In this document: positions 46,058-56,604 of the stretch, in pieces
Layout: every line of letters begins with the position of its first letter
Position numbering within the stretch: the first letter of the stretch is position 1
From: Corylus avellana
Taxonomy: Eukaryota > Streptophyta > Magnoliopsida > Fagales > Betulaceae
Assembly (NCBI RefSeq): GCF_901000735.1
Contig: NC_081545.1
Coordinates: 868,001 to 932,000, forward strand
Reading direction: 5' to 3'
DNA length: 64,000 nt
Notes under the pieces: generated by a model
The model's database searches: none
Seen by the model: the letters and a program-made list of their open reading frames with translations, nothing else
Told to the model about the DNA's origin: nothing
Position numbers and translations under genes: made by a program

Positions 46058-47235
46058 CATTCACTACTTATTTAGATCAATAAGAGAAGAGGTATGGAAT
46101 CTTACCGAATCCATTTCCTCATCTTAGGGACTTCCAATTAATCTCAGCAACAAGTTATTGTCCCTCACAAACGCTTCAATTTCTAGGGCAGCATTTGGAG
46201 AAAAGTGCAGAAGTCAAAATGAATACTTATGAGATTTACAGTCTTTTTTTTTAGGGGATGAATTTTCCATTCCACAAACCCGAACAAAAACTCTCTCCGG
46301 CAAGCAAAACTCACTGGAACAAAGTTACAAAGAACTAAAGCAAAACAACATACATACAAAAATCTTCCCTATCTATACCATCAGAGCAAACTATACCACA
46401 AACAAATCTGAAATCTGCACAAAAACAGAAACAATATAAGTACACTTTTGTCAACCACACTACCCAAATAACAGCAGCCCCACCCAAAACAGTCAACAAA
46501 ACAGAATGGGCATACCAACTCGATGATGTTGATATGGCTTAATGTTAGTTCAATCTTTTTCAGGACATCTATATTGGAGCGGGTGAGAGTTCAGCAACTA
46601 CCTTAGAATGGGCAATGGCTGAGCTGATAAGAAACCCAAGAGTAATGGCGAAGGCACAAGCTGAAGTGCGACAGGTCCTGATAGGGAAGAAAAAATTGGA
46701 AGGGAAAGACATGCAGCAGTTAGATTTCGTGAAATATGATCACAGGAACTTTAAGATTACATCCTCCTGTTCCTTTACTAATAAGAAAAGCCAAGGAAAG
46801 ATGTAAAATAAGTGGATATGACATACCACGAAAACAAAAGTCATCATTAATGTGGGGGCAATAGGGAGAGGCCCAGAATGTTGGATCGATGCTGATTGCT
46901 TTCAGCCAGAGAGGTTCCCTGCTCACAAGATTACTTGAAATTGTTTTAGAAAACGTGTACTCCTATAAAACTTCACTGTGCTCCAACCATGAGAATAGTT
47001 GGACTTTCATGCAATCATTTGAGCAGTACAACAGGAAGGGACCGATGTACATGTTAGCACTTAAGCACATGCTTTAACTGGTCGTGCCTCTCACCAAACT
47101 ACTCCATCTTCTATTCCCTGATTCTGCTCCCTGGAAAAGTAGCTTAATGAATAAATAAAAATGCCTAACCATTTTAGAGTTTGAAATGTTGGAGAGATAA
47201 ATATATGGGGAAGTCTCCAACTGAGATAAATATAT
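46058..47235 (+). pseudogene. CYP71-like P450 relic with internal deletions
   Basis: Matches parts of the P450 pseudogene at 53403-55016. 46058-46233 equals part of exon 1 (53847-54013); about 300 bases of exon 1 are then missing up to the intron. Exon 2 starts near 46564 with DIYIGAGESSATTLEW, the I-helix oxygen-binding region, and keeps AEVRQVLIGKKKLEGKD. The sequence then breaks frame near 46735, keeps a remnant of the PERF region, and jumps from 46920 directly to the 3' trailer, so the heme-binding Cys region is deleted. It ends at 47235, where the third kinase unit begins. It has CGA where the other copy has a TGA stop. Confidence 0.85.
46244..46505 (-). mobile_element. Probable retroposon in the P450 relic intron
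   Basis: About 260 bases without counterpart in the related intron (54316-54398). It begins with a T-run, so on the minus strand it ends CCCCTAAAAAAAAA like a polyadenylated insert. No ORF; source unknown; no clear target duplication. Confidence 0.45.
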
Positions 47236-49925
47236 TTTACTGTGCATTTGTTGGAGGCCTTCTTTACTGCAGAACACAACGTGTTACCACTGTTTGAACC
47301 CAAACCTGTGCCTACTTTTGATATCAGGGAGTAAAACATGTTTATCCTTTTGTCAATCACAAATCCAAGAACATAAAAGTATGCTGACGGCCTATTTTGG
47401 GTGAGGATTAATTCCCCTAGTTTCAAAATTGCCACGTTTTACACCAACAAATTGCATATACAATTATTTGTATATGATTTAAATTTTAGTCAAGCAATGG
47501 TTGCGTCTGTATAATCCTCTCTGCTTGCGTCTGCATCTTATCTTTATCAACAACATTCATATATAGCCTCTGTTTGCTGTTGATGCTTGATGATGTTGAA
47601 ATCTGCCCTACCGAATCCAAGTCAAAGAACACTTGGAAGAGATGGCACGAAGGCTTGTTGTGTGTGCCGGTAGAAAATGCTTTCGATGCCTAAGTCAGTC
47701 GAGTGAACCTATGAAGTAAGCTGAGAACTCTCGAAATTAGAAAGAACGACTAATCTATTGTAAAAGGAATGAGTGAATACCTTGTGCTTGGAGCCTTTTC
47801 CTTCTTTAGTTGGCTAAGACCTTTTTCTCAGCATGACCTTGCTAGGTGTCGGCTTCCAATTGGGTTGTACGTGAATTGCCCATAACGTTTGGACATCCAC
47901 TCTGGTAAGGCATGTCCCTGATAGTCCTTCTAATAACGTGCACGTATAATTTAGGTGGTATTAAGGCCTATATGTTAAAACCCACAAATCTCTAAATACT
48001 ATTCACTTTATTTTTTTCAACAAAATCAGCATCAAAACATTCTCACTTTTTATATCACATTATTTACTTTTTATTATTATTCAATTAAAAAATTTACTAC
48101 AAAACAAAATGTTTCCACCTTCTTATACTAACCATTATTTTTTTAACAAAAAATTGTGAACAGTCTTGATGTTTGACAAACACCACCTAGATGTCACCTG
48201 ATACTGTGCTAGGCAGAGTATGGCACATTCTCATCGATTCGACCATGATTCTTTATGAAATATCACCGACAATATTAGATCTGGAGTTTGGTTAAGGTGT
48301 GAGAGGTGATATGATATTGTGCGAGTTCCCCTATCCCTTGGCAGCCACGTGGTTATTATTACAGGGCCTAATTGGGCTTGGGCGTGTGCTTGTTAGCTCC
48401 TTCAATTGACTAATCAGCTCAAGCTGAATAAAGTTGAATGAAAAAATCAAAGTCCTCTCCAAGTTCTTCTTTCGTAGAACTCTCTCTCTCTCATGATGCG
48501 TGTGAGTTCTCTAACTTTCAACAGAATCAAAAGGTATTGCATACAAATCATCTGCAAGCTCCACTGTAAGGGCTTCTACAATTAATGTCCCATCTTCACA
48601 TAGGAAGATAGAATTACATATATTATTAACCGAAAATTGGAGAGCTGTAAAAAGGATATTAATTATTTGATAACTGATGTTTACATTGGAAATTTGATGG
48701 GCCAACAGGGAAAATAACCACAGGGAAAGACTAGAGGGAGCCATACATTCTCCCTTATTTGATAAAATTGATGCTTACAAAGGCACTTGGATGCAGAAAG
48801 TGAGAAAATATTAATAATTATGGCCGGACAATCCTCTCAATCCGCCTAAGTTCTCTCGAAACATCGACCATTGTGGGTCGATCCTCTGGATTGTCTTCCG
48901 TGCATGCTAAGGCAAGGTCTAACACAGTTGCTCCTTCCCTTGCGATGATTGCAGGATCCACAATCTCATGTATACCATGCTTTCTTACATATTTTACTAT
49001 GTCCAAATCTTCTGTTTCTAGACATGTGTCATAGGCCAGTAGTTCAGTTAAAAGCACTAATAAAAGTGCACCAAAGCTATAGACATCACTTTTCTCGGTT
49101 ACTCGCAATGTTTCAACATAGTTAGGGCACATAAATCCAGGAGTCCCGCACAGTGTTTCATCATTTGCGTGAGTTTCACCCTCGGGAATTGTGATGGAAA
49201 ATAAAAAATAAGACAGTTTGGGGACCTCATGTTCGGCAAAAAAAATATTTGTAAGATTTATACACCTATGAAGGATGGGTCTGGAGAAGGCAGTGTGAAG
49301 ATACGCAACTGCGTGAGAAATTTCGCTTGCAACCTTTAACTTACTCTGCCACGCCATTCTCTGATGCGGAGATGTGTTAGAATTGGAGCCAAGAATTTGA
49401 TTGTAAAGGGTTCCTTCCTCAATAGATTCATACACCACAATAGGAACTTGAGTCTCGAGGCAACATCCCACGAGCCGTAGAACATTCTTGTGAGCGCTCA
49501 TCTTTGCAGAAATAGCTATTTCAGTGAAGACGCAATCCAGATCTAGTTTGCCTTTAGTCTTCCTAATGGAAATAGTTCGGCCTTCAAGAGAACCCTTATA
49601 CCATTTGCAGAACCGATAATTATGTAAAACAAGGCGAGGATCATAGTTATTGGTGGCAGAGATAAGGTCGTTCTCGGAGAAGTTACGGATGGGAATAGGA
49701 GGCTTGCCATTACAAGTGGCAACCAGCTTCTCCAGTAGCATGCCTCCATTCTTCTGGAATGCTCTCTCTTGCTCTCTCTTTTTCTCTCTCTTTCCTCCCA
49801 TTCTTAACAAATGATCTCTCTCCACACTCTGCAGAGATTGAATATTGTGGCCAAATTAATCTCTTTAATCCCCTTTAGCCCTGCATGCCCACCAAAGTGA
49901 AGGTCGATTTCGTCGAAAGTGTTCA
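47236..49925. repeat. Kinase duplication unit 3
   Basis: More diverged paralogue of units 1 and 2. The junction at 47236 joins the 3' trailer of the P450 relic to the shared kinase downstream flank (TTTACTGTGCATTTG). Similarity continues past the gene to TTTCGTCGAAAGTG at about 49910-49922, also upstream of copy 2. Confidence 0.85.
48818..49825 (-). CDS. ZED1/ZRK-type pseudokinase, copy 3
   Basis: 335-aa single-exon pseudokinase and the most diverged of the three. It starts MERDHLLRMGGKREKKREQ. The glycine loop is missing; the beta-3 region is ISIRKTKG. The catalytic loop is HRCINLTN, so the catalytic Asp is Cys. The DFG region is SYFLFS, so both Asp and Gly are gone; APE is CPN. The structural C-lobe motif SDVYSFGALL is kept. 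Despite these changes the frame has no stop or shift, which suggests it is kept as a non-catalytic binding surface. Role inferred from Arabidopsis ZRKs, which bridge the NLR ZAR1 to effector-modified kinases. Confidence 0.82.
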   Translation of the reverse strand: MERDHLLRMGGKREKKREQERAFQKNGGMLLEKLVATCNGKPPIPIRNFSENDLISATNNYDPRLVLHNYRFCKWYKGSLEGRTISIRKTKGKLDLDCVFTEIAISAKMSAHKNVLRLVGCCLETQVPIVVYESIEEGTLYNQILGSNSNTSPHQRMAWQSKLKVASEISHAVAYLHTAFSRPILHRCINLTNIFFAEHEVPKLSYFLFSITIPEGETHANDETLCGTPGFMCPNYVETLRVTEKSDVYSFGALLLVLLTELLAYDTCLETEDLDIVKYVRKHGIHEIVDPAIIAREGATVLDLALACTEDNPEDRPTMVDVSRELRRIERIVRP

Positions 49926-50847
49926 AACAGTGTTAACTATTAGAACTATTAGAACACTTCAGATATTATCAAACCAGTGTTCAAACAGTCAATGTGCACA
50001 TTAAATCAGAGACACAGAAACAAACACGGGGAAAGAGAGACGTAAACAGAACATCCAGACACACAGAGACAAACAAACATACATGTATGTACATATAAGT
50101 ATGAAACTACAGAGCAGAACTGCACAGTGCAAACCCCAGAGTGGCCCAGACGCTTATCCAATTTTGATGTCACATCACACATGACACAGCAGATGGCCAA
50201 TTCAAAAAGGAAATGCAAAAAAAAATTATTGAAGTTAAAATTTTAACCAATAATTATTTGATAAAAATAATCTTAAAGTTATTTGAATCCCCCAATGTAA
50301 CCTGAACTACAAATCCTTCAAACCTAAGAAGCAAAAGACAATAAGAAACTTGAATTCCCTAAAAATGAGAAAACCTAGATTCAACCCACAAAAAATCTGA
50401 GATTCAGACCCAGCCAGATTTAGAACAATCAAACTCAGATTCGAAATCCAAATACAACTAAAAAAAACCATATCTATGTGACACTACCAGATCGACGAGA
50501 AGAAATCAAAACCAAAAAAACAAGAAAAAGAAAAAAAAAAAAAAAAAAAAAAAAGAGATAATCTTACCTCTTTTGATGTCTCCGCTTGTCGGCGGTGGTG
50601 ATGTGTCGTCGGATATATACGGTGGTGGTGGCCCCTCAGAAGCGGGAGTGTGCTGAAGGGACGAGAGGGAGAACCATGGTGGGAGAGGGAGGAACTTGTG
50701 GAAGACGGAGGAGGTCGTGGGTTGCTTCGGGGTGATGGGGTGATGCGATGCAGCTTATTTGTTTATGAACAACAAAGTAATGGGCCCTAAGAAAAAAAAC
50801 AAATAAAAAAAAGAACAAAGTAATGGGCCCTCACCCAAAAACAACGG
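49926..50847. other. Intergenic
   Basis: No gene identified. A long A-run lies at about 50528-50553. 50560-50640 is GC-richer and on the minus strand ends CATCAAAAGAGGTAAG, like an exon edge with a splice donor, but I cannot assign it to a gene. Confidence 0.35.
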
Positions 50848-51211
50848 GAAAATACATTTTATCTTTTGAACTATCTACACATTTGTATTTTTAACTTTAA
50901 TATTTAAAAAGTGACATTTTACCCTCTCAAATTTTTAAATTATTGCAATTTGACCATTGTGACTTTTTTTTCCCCAAAATGCCCCATCCCAAGTTAAAAA
51001 TAAAAAAATTACCAGACCGGCCATCTCTTAATTTTTAAATTATTTTTTTTAACTTGAGATTGAGATATTACGGGGAAAGGAAAAAAAAAAAAGTCAGAAT
51101 AGTCGAATTGTAACAATTTGGAAGTTTGGGGGGGTAAAGTGTCACTTTTTAAACATTATGGTTAAAAGTGCAAATTGGTGAATAGTTTACGGAGATAAAG
51201 TATATTTTCTC
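50848..51211. mobile_element. Miniature foldback element, about 125-base inverted repeats
   Basis: The left arm starts GGAAAATACATTTTATCTTT and the right arm, in reverse, GAGAAAATATACTTTATCTC. The arms also share TTTAAAAAGTGACA-TTTACCC and GACTTTTTTTT. The short core is CCCCAAAATGCCCCATCCC-like sequence. Arms are clearly diverged, so it is old. Flanks are A-rich, so the target duplication cannot be read with confidence. Confidence 0.78.
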
Positions 51212-51490
51212 AAAAAAAACAAAAAAGAACAAAAAAAAAAAAAAAGAACAAAGTAATTGGCCCACTTTAAGTCGTCATCTAATACAAGCTTCACAATAAA
51301 CCATTCATTTAGTTGCGAGATGGAAGTCTCTTGGATCAACTAACATGCTAATACGTTGGACTGCTTTTCTATTCAATTATTTACAATTCAAAATATTCTC
51401 TTGTCTTTCAAATTGAATAATTTGAAATAGTGAGTTTAATTTAACTTAGAAAAAAGCTTCACACTAACAATTAACTACAACTCTGATATA

Positions 51491-52063
51491 ACTTTTGTTA
51501 AGGTGAACACCAATGACAAAGACAATAAAATTTTTGTACCCTTTTTGGTGCAAATCAAATGCGCAATAACAACTTTGAGCAGCGAAAAAAAAAAACTCAC
51601 CAACATTTGCAAAAAAATAAGTCAAACCACCCACAAGGCATAACAACTTTTATGTGAAAAACCTTCTAATAATGAGAACAAAAAAACCTTCCAATTAAAT
51701 CTTCCAATATCAACAATAATAAGTTTACTTTCATCTTTTCTATAATAATTTCTAGAGCCTACCAATACATTAAGAACTAATGCATTTTTAGATTTCAATA
51801 TAAATTCATCACTCGAACGTGGATTTCAACAAAAATAACATAGAAAAATTTTACCAAATGGGTACTATCAACCAACCAACTGAAGAGGAATTCCATTGAT
51901 CGACAACCCATCAATACGAAGTTCTCATCGTCAAAAACAATATATCAAAATTTCAGCAAAATCAAACCACAAATGACCCTTGAATTTGACCAAATTTCTC
52001 CCTTCTAATTCGTTGGCACCTCACCTCACCTCACTCTGAAACACCCGAATCTTATTTCAAAGT
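51491..52063. repeat. Dispersed repeat, copy 2
   Basis: Similar to 15401-15985. It ends at TTTCAAAG, where the hAT-type element starts. Confidence 0.7.
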
Positions 52064-52431
52064 TAGGAGTGTCAATACGGTTATGGTTAGCGGTTATTAT
52101 CTTAGCAGTTAGTAAATTTCACTAACCACAACCGCTAACCGTTAGGCGGTTAGCGGTTAGCTACTAACCGCCGATTAGCGGTTAGTGAAATAGGTAACCG
52201 TCCGCTAACCGCTTTTACAAAATTGAGCTTCTTTTTTTTTTTGGCTTTTTAGGCTTTTTTATTACTGTAGAATTTTTTACCCTCATTTGTTTTTTGTATT
52301 TTTAATGTCTTCTTAGGCCCAATTGCTATAAAAATAGCCCATATTGAAAAATCAAAAATATTTGACCCCAAATTTACATTTACTTTACTTTAAAAAAAAA
52401 ATTAAATATTAAATCATAACCAGTTAACTTT

Positions 52432-52508
<77 letters not shown>

Positions 52509-52597
52509 CACAAACCGTAAAAAAAAAAATCAACACAACATATAAAAAAGGTTCAACACAACATATAAAAGAAGTTCAAATAAAACATATAATATAT
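52064..52597. mobile_element. hAT-type element, left end, second copy
   Basis: Starts TAGGAGTGTCAATACGG, resembling the inverted complement of the right end at 7612, then a GCGGTTA/TAACCGC array and the same T-rich and GCCCAATTGCTATAAA blocks seen at 5850-5935. The rest diverges and enters a gap. It supplies the left terminus hidden by the gap in the first copy. A 50-base A-run with a (CA)n tract lies at about 52447-52512. Confidence 0.7.
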
Positions 52598-52697
52598 NNN
52601 NNNNNNNNNNNNNNNNNNNNNNNNNNNNNNNNNNNNNNNNNNNNNNNNNNNNNNNNNNNNNNNNNNNNNNNNNNNNNNNNNNNNNNNNNNNNNNNNN
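52598..52697. other. Assembly gap (100 N)
   Basis: Follows the long A-run and (CA)n tract, a likely cause of the break. Confidence 1.
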
Positions 52698-53402
52698 AAG
52701 AGAGCTCTGTTGCACCCAATTACCTGTCTATCAAGTTGCTCAACTTCTCCATCCGTACCCAAATAATCTACTAACAGAAACAATTAATTAATTTCATAGA
52801 ATAGATAGGGGCAGGAAAGTGACAGGATTCTTTAGAGAGCCTGAACCTCTCTCCATCGAGATCGTAAACGAACAGAACAATTTTGTGGTAATTAATAAAG
52901 TAAAACAGCATTAAACATCTTTTTTTGTTTTTGTTTTTGTTTTTGTTTTGTGTGTGTATATATATATATATACGACTTTGTGCATGTTATGAGGTAAGAT
53001 ATCACCATCACATTCAAATGCTTGTCATTTGTATCATGTAGCCTATAAAACATCAGTAGTTCACAAAACTCAGCGACGGCACCAAGAAAATTGACTTATT
53101 TGATTGCTGTTATTTCAACAAAAGGAATCAGAGTGTCTGATGCTAATCATATATGCCATGCATGACATTATCTGATGCTAACTGTTTGTGATATTTTTTC
53201 GAAAGAAAAAGGGAATTAATTATCAGGGTATCTGATGCTAATCACTTATGCAATGATGATATTATCTGTTACTACCTGTTTGTCTGCTTGTGATATTAAT
53301 TAAGCTAAGAAATCTCATCTCTAGCATTATAAATTTTAAGGAAACCCGAAGTTTGCATACAAACCCCTGAGCCTTATTGTACAAGCTTCTCCAAGGTCCA
53401 CA

Positions 53403-55016
53403 ATGATCCCATGGCCCTCTTCTCCTCCTCTCTTTCCTTGCCTCTTTCTCCTTCTTTTAATGGTGATATGTTGGAAGAGATATAAAGCCCGAGGTCCAAT
53501 CCTGAAGTTACCACCAGGGCCCGAGGAAGCTTCCTCTTCTAGGAAACTTGCTTCAGTTGATTGGCTCAGGTTCAGTACCAAATCATTCCTTGAGAGATTT
53601 AGCCAAGACATATGGACCTGTTATGCACCTAAAGTTGGGTGAGGTTTCCTTTGTAATCACTTCATCGCCAAAAGCAGCTAGTGAGGTGATGAAGACACAT
53701 GATCTTTCTTTTGCACAAAGGCCCGACGTTCTTGCTGCTGAAGTCTTCCCATTTGCTCATTCAGGTCTTTTTGCCTGTCCCTTTAGCGATTACTACAGGC
53801 AAATAAGAAGGATTTGTACCCAGGAACTCCTGGGTGCGCACTGCAACCACTTATTTAGATCAATAAGAGAAAAAGAGGTATGGAATCTTATCGAATCCAT
53901 TTCCTCGTCTCAGGGACTTCCCATTAATCTCAGCGAGAAGTTATTGTCCCTGACAAATGCTTCGATTTCGAGGGCAGCATTCGGAGAAAAGTGCAAAAGT
54001 CAAAATGAATACATATCACTGGTTAAGGAAATGATGACGATTTGTTCTGGCTTTAATGTTGCTGATTTGTTCCCTTCACTTCGATTTCTTGGTTTCATCA
54101 GTGGGTTAAAGCCTGCATTGAAGAGAGTGTACCTAAGGATTGACAAAATTCTACAGGAAATAATCGATGATCACAAGATGGAGATGATGACCAATGGGAC
54201 TACCAAAGACTACCTAGCAGGTAAGGAAGATCTTATTCATGCGCTTCTAAAAGTTCAGGAGTCGAGTGAGCTCAAACTGGATATAACACCCGAACACATT
54301 AAAGGAATCAGTATGGTATGATTTACAGTCTTAATATTGACATACTAACTAGATGATGTTGATATATATAGCTCAATGTTAATTTAATCTTTTTTCAGGA
54401 TATCTACATTGGAGCAGGTGAGAGTTCAGCAACTACCTTAGAATGGGCAATGTCTGAGCTGATACAAAACCCAAGAGTACTGGAGAAGGCACAAGCTGCA
54501 GTGTGACAGGTCCTGATAGGGAAGAGGACACTGGAAGAGGCAGACATCCAACAGTTAGATTATGTGAAATCAGTGATCAAATAAACTTTAAGATTACATC
54601 CTCCTGTTCCCTTACTAATAAGAGAATGCAAAAAAAGATGTAGAATAAGTGAATATGACATACCAACAAAGACGAAAGTCTTCATTAATTTGGGGGCAAT
54701 AGGGAGAGACCCAGAATGTTGGATCAATGCTGATTGCTTTCAGCCAGAGAGGTTCCAGAGTTCTTCTGTTGATTTTAAAGGAACAGACTTTGAATTTATT
54801 CACTTTGGCGCTGGGAGGAGGATGTGTCCTGGCTTACCATTCGGTGTTGCAACTGTTGAGTTTACACTTGCTCAATTGCTCTACCACTTTGACTGGAAAC
54901 CTCCAAATGGAATGAAACCAGACGAACTTGACATGACAGAGGCTTTCGGAGCAGTCTGTAGGAGAAGGAATGATTTGTATTTGATTGCCACCCCTCCTAC
55001 TGCCTTTCCTTATTGA
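53403..55016 (+). pseudogene. CYP71-type cytochrome P450, three inactivating lesions
   Basis: Two exons, 53403-54315 and 54399-55016, with a clean 83-base intron. It encodes a membrane anchor (LFPCLFLLLLMVICWKR), the proline hinge KLPPGP, the I-helix AGESSATT, the PERF region (QPERF) and the heme loop FGAGRRMCPG, so a microsomal class II mono-oxygenase of the CYP71 clan. Lesions: one extra G at 53523 just after the hinge shifts the frame; CGA to TGA at 54504 (the relic at 46667 still has CGA); and TAA at 54582, exactly at the Glu of the conserved ExxR motif (normally KETLR). Otherwise conservation is high, so death is recent. Substrate unknown; members often act in terpenoid or other defence metabolism. 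Confidence 0.9.
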
Positions 55017-55966
55017 GACTTAGTGTGGTAGACATTAATAAACTTTTATGCTACTTTGAATGTCAGTTTAGGTGTTACACTCCTCTGTCAGTGAAGATTT
55101 GCATGAATATATATGTAGGCCCTTTTCCTTGAAAATAAATTCCTAATTTCCTGCATGCCCACAAGACTACTTGAAATTGTTTTAGAAAACATGTACTCTT
55201 TTATACATACAATTTCACTGTGCTCCAAGCATGAGAATTGTTGGACTTTCATGCAATCATTTGAGCAGTACAACAGGAAGGGACCGATTTGTTAGCAGTT
55301 AAGCACATGCTTTAAGTACTGGTCGTGCCTTGTCTCTTCTACCACTCTCACCAAACAACTCCATCTTCTATTCCCCGATTCTGCTCCCTGGAAAAGTACC
55401 TTAATAAATAAATAAAAATGCCTAACCATTTTAGAGTCTGAAATGTTGGAGCGATAAATATATGGGGGAGTCTCCAATTGGGTCTTGTTTTCACAGCTAC
55501 AAATTTGAGGAAGTCTCTAATTGAGAAGCAATCAACATGCATGTTCCCGACAACCATCATTCACCTCGGCAAAATCTCCAATTGAGTCTTGTTTTCATTG
55601 TTCTTGGAGTACCAGTGGACAATGTGATTTGTGAATTTGAATTGTTCACAACAGTCAAAACAACATTGTTTCTCTAACTTGATTTTGCGTTAGATTGAAT
55701 CAGATCGCAGGACTCGCAAAAAAAGAAATGAAGGTAGCCGATCATGAGATCTCTTACCATTTCTGACTTGAAGAGCCCAACTGAATAAACCCAAAGAAAG
55801 AAATAAAAAAGGTCTCAGAGTACAAACACAACTTCCATTTTCAGAAATTGTGAAATGGAGGAAGAGAGCAAATATTTGCCCAAGGAGGAGAAAGAGACAG
55901 AGCAAGAGCTGAAGAAGTCTCTTGTAGTACTCGTTCTCCTTCTCACATTTGCTCTCTTCTTTTTTA
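55017..55966. other. P450 3' trailer and intergenic
   Basis: 55150-55470 matches the trailer of the P450 relic at 46930-47235. A plus-strand small frame at 55855-55977 (40 aa, acidic N-terminus then a hydrophobic stretch) is noted as speculative only. Confidence 0.45.
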
Positions 55967-56163
55967 TTCTCAAATAATAGATTAGCTCTTGTTTTCATTT
56001 ATTTCTATTTAGGCTTAATAGGGACCACCACCATCCATCTTCCCCATGGTTTCTCATCTTCCCCATGCGAAGATGAGAAACCATGGGGAAGATGGATGGT
56101 GGCGGTCCCTATTAAGCCTAAATAGAAACAAATGAAAACAAGAGCTAATCTATTATTTGAGAA
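55967..56163. repeat. Near-perfect long inverted repeat (94-base arms)
   Basis: Arms 55967-56060 and 56070-56163 are complementary at about 92 of 94 positions around a 9-base loop CCCCATGCG. The outer end is TTCTCAAATAATAG and the inner end TTTCTCATCTT. The two mismatches would be G-U pairs if transcribed from the minus strand, the strand of the PPR gene lying about 440 bases upstream in that direction. It could be a recent inverted duplication, a foldback element, or a source of hairpin small RNA. Confidence 0.95.
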
Positions 56164-56604
56164 CCATCATCATCACCTTGCATCAATTTAGAGGCATTTC
56201 TAGTATTCTATACATATACATCAAAAAAAAAAAAAAAGTGGTCTGTTCATCCTAGTGAATGGTCCTAGTACCTCCTCCTTGGTAAAAGCCTAAGAGGTAA
56301 ATAAAGAACACAATAATCTTAGGAAGCATAGCACCAAATTTGAAACCTTAATGTAAGAAATCGTTATACTTAATTTATTTTCTCAGTACAAATAAAACAA
56401 TGGAATATTATACAACTTGCTTTAGTTTTGCTCTCAAAGTAAGTGTATTTCCCACTAAAAGCTAAGATTTGAAAGTTACAAGGTGAGATCAGGTGCAAGA
56501 AGAGGTCAATTTACAACAAGTCAACAACACAACCTTTATATGTTACATGGAAAGCTTAGGTGCATACAACCTTAGCATTTACCTCCAAATGCTTTCTTCT
56601 CATG

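Noticed and set aside
52713..52783. Minus-strand exon of a host gene beside a gap
   Set aside because: A short frame followed by a donor-like CAGGTAATT is visible, but it is too short to assign and next to a gap.
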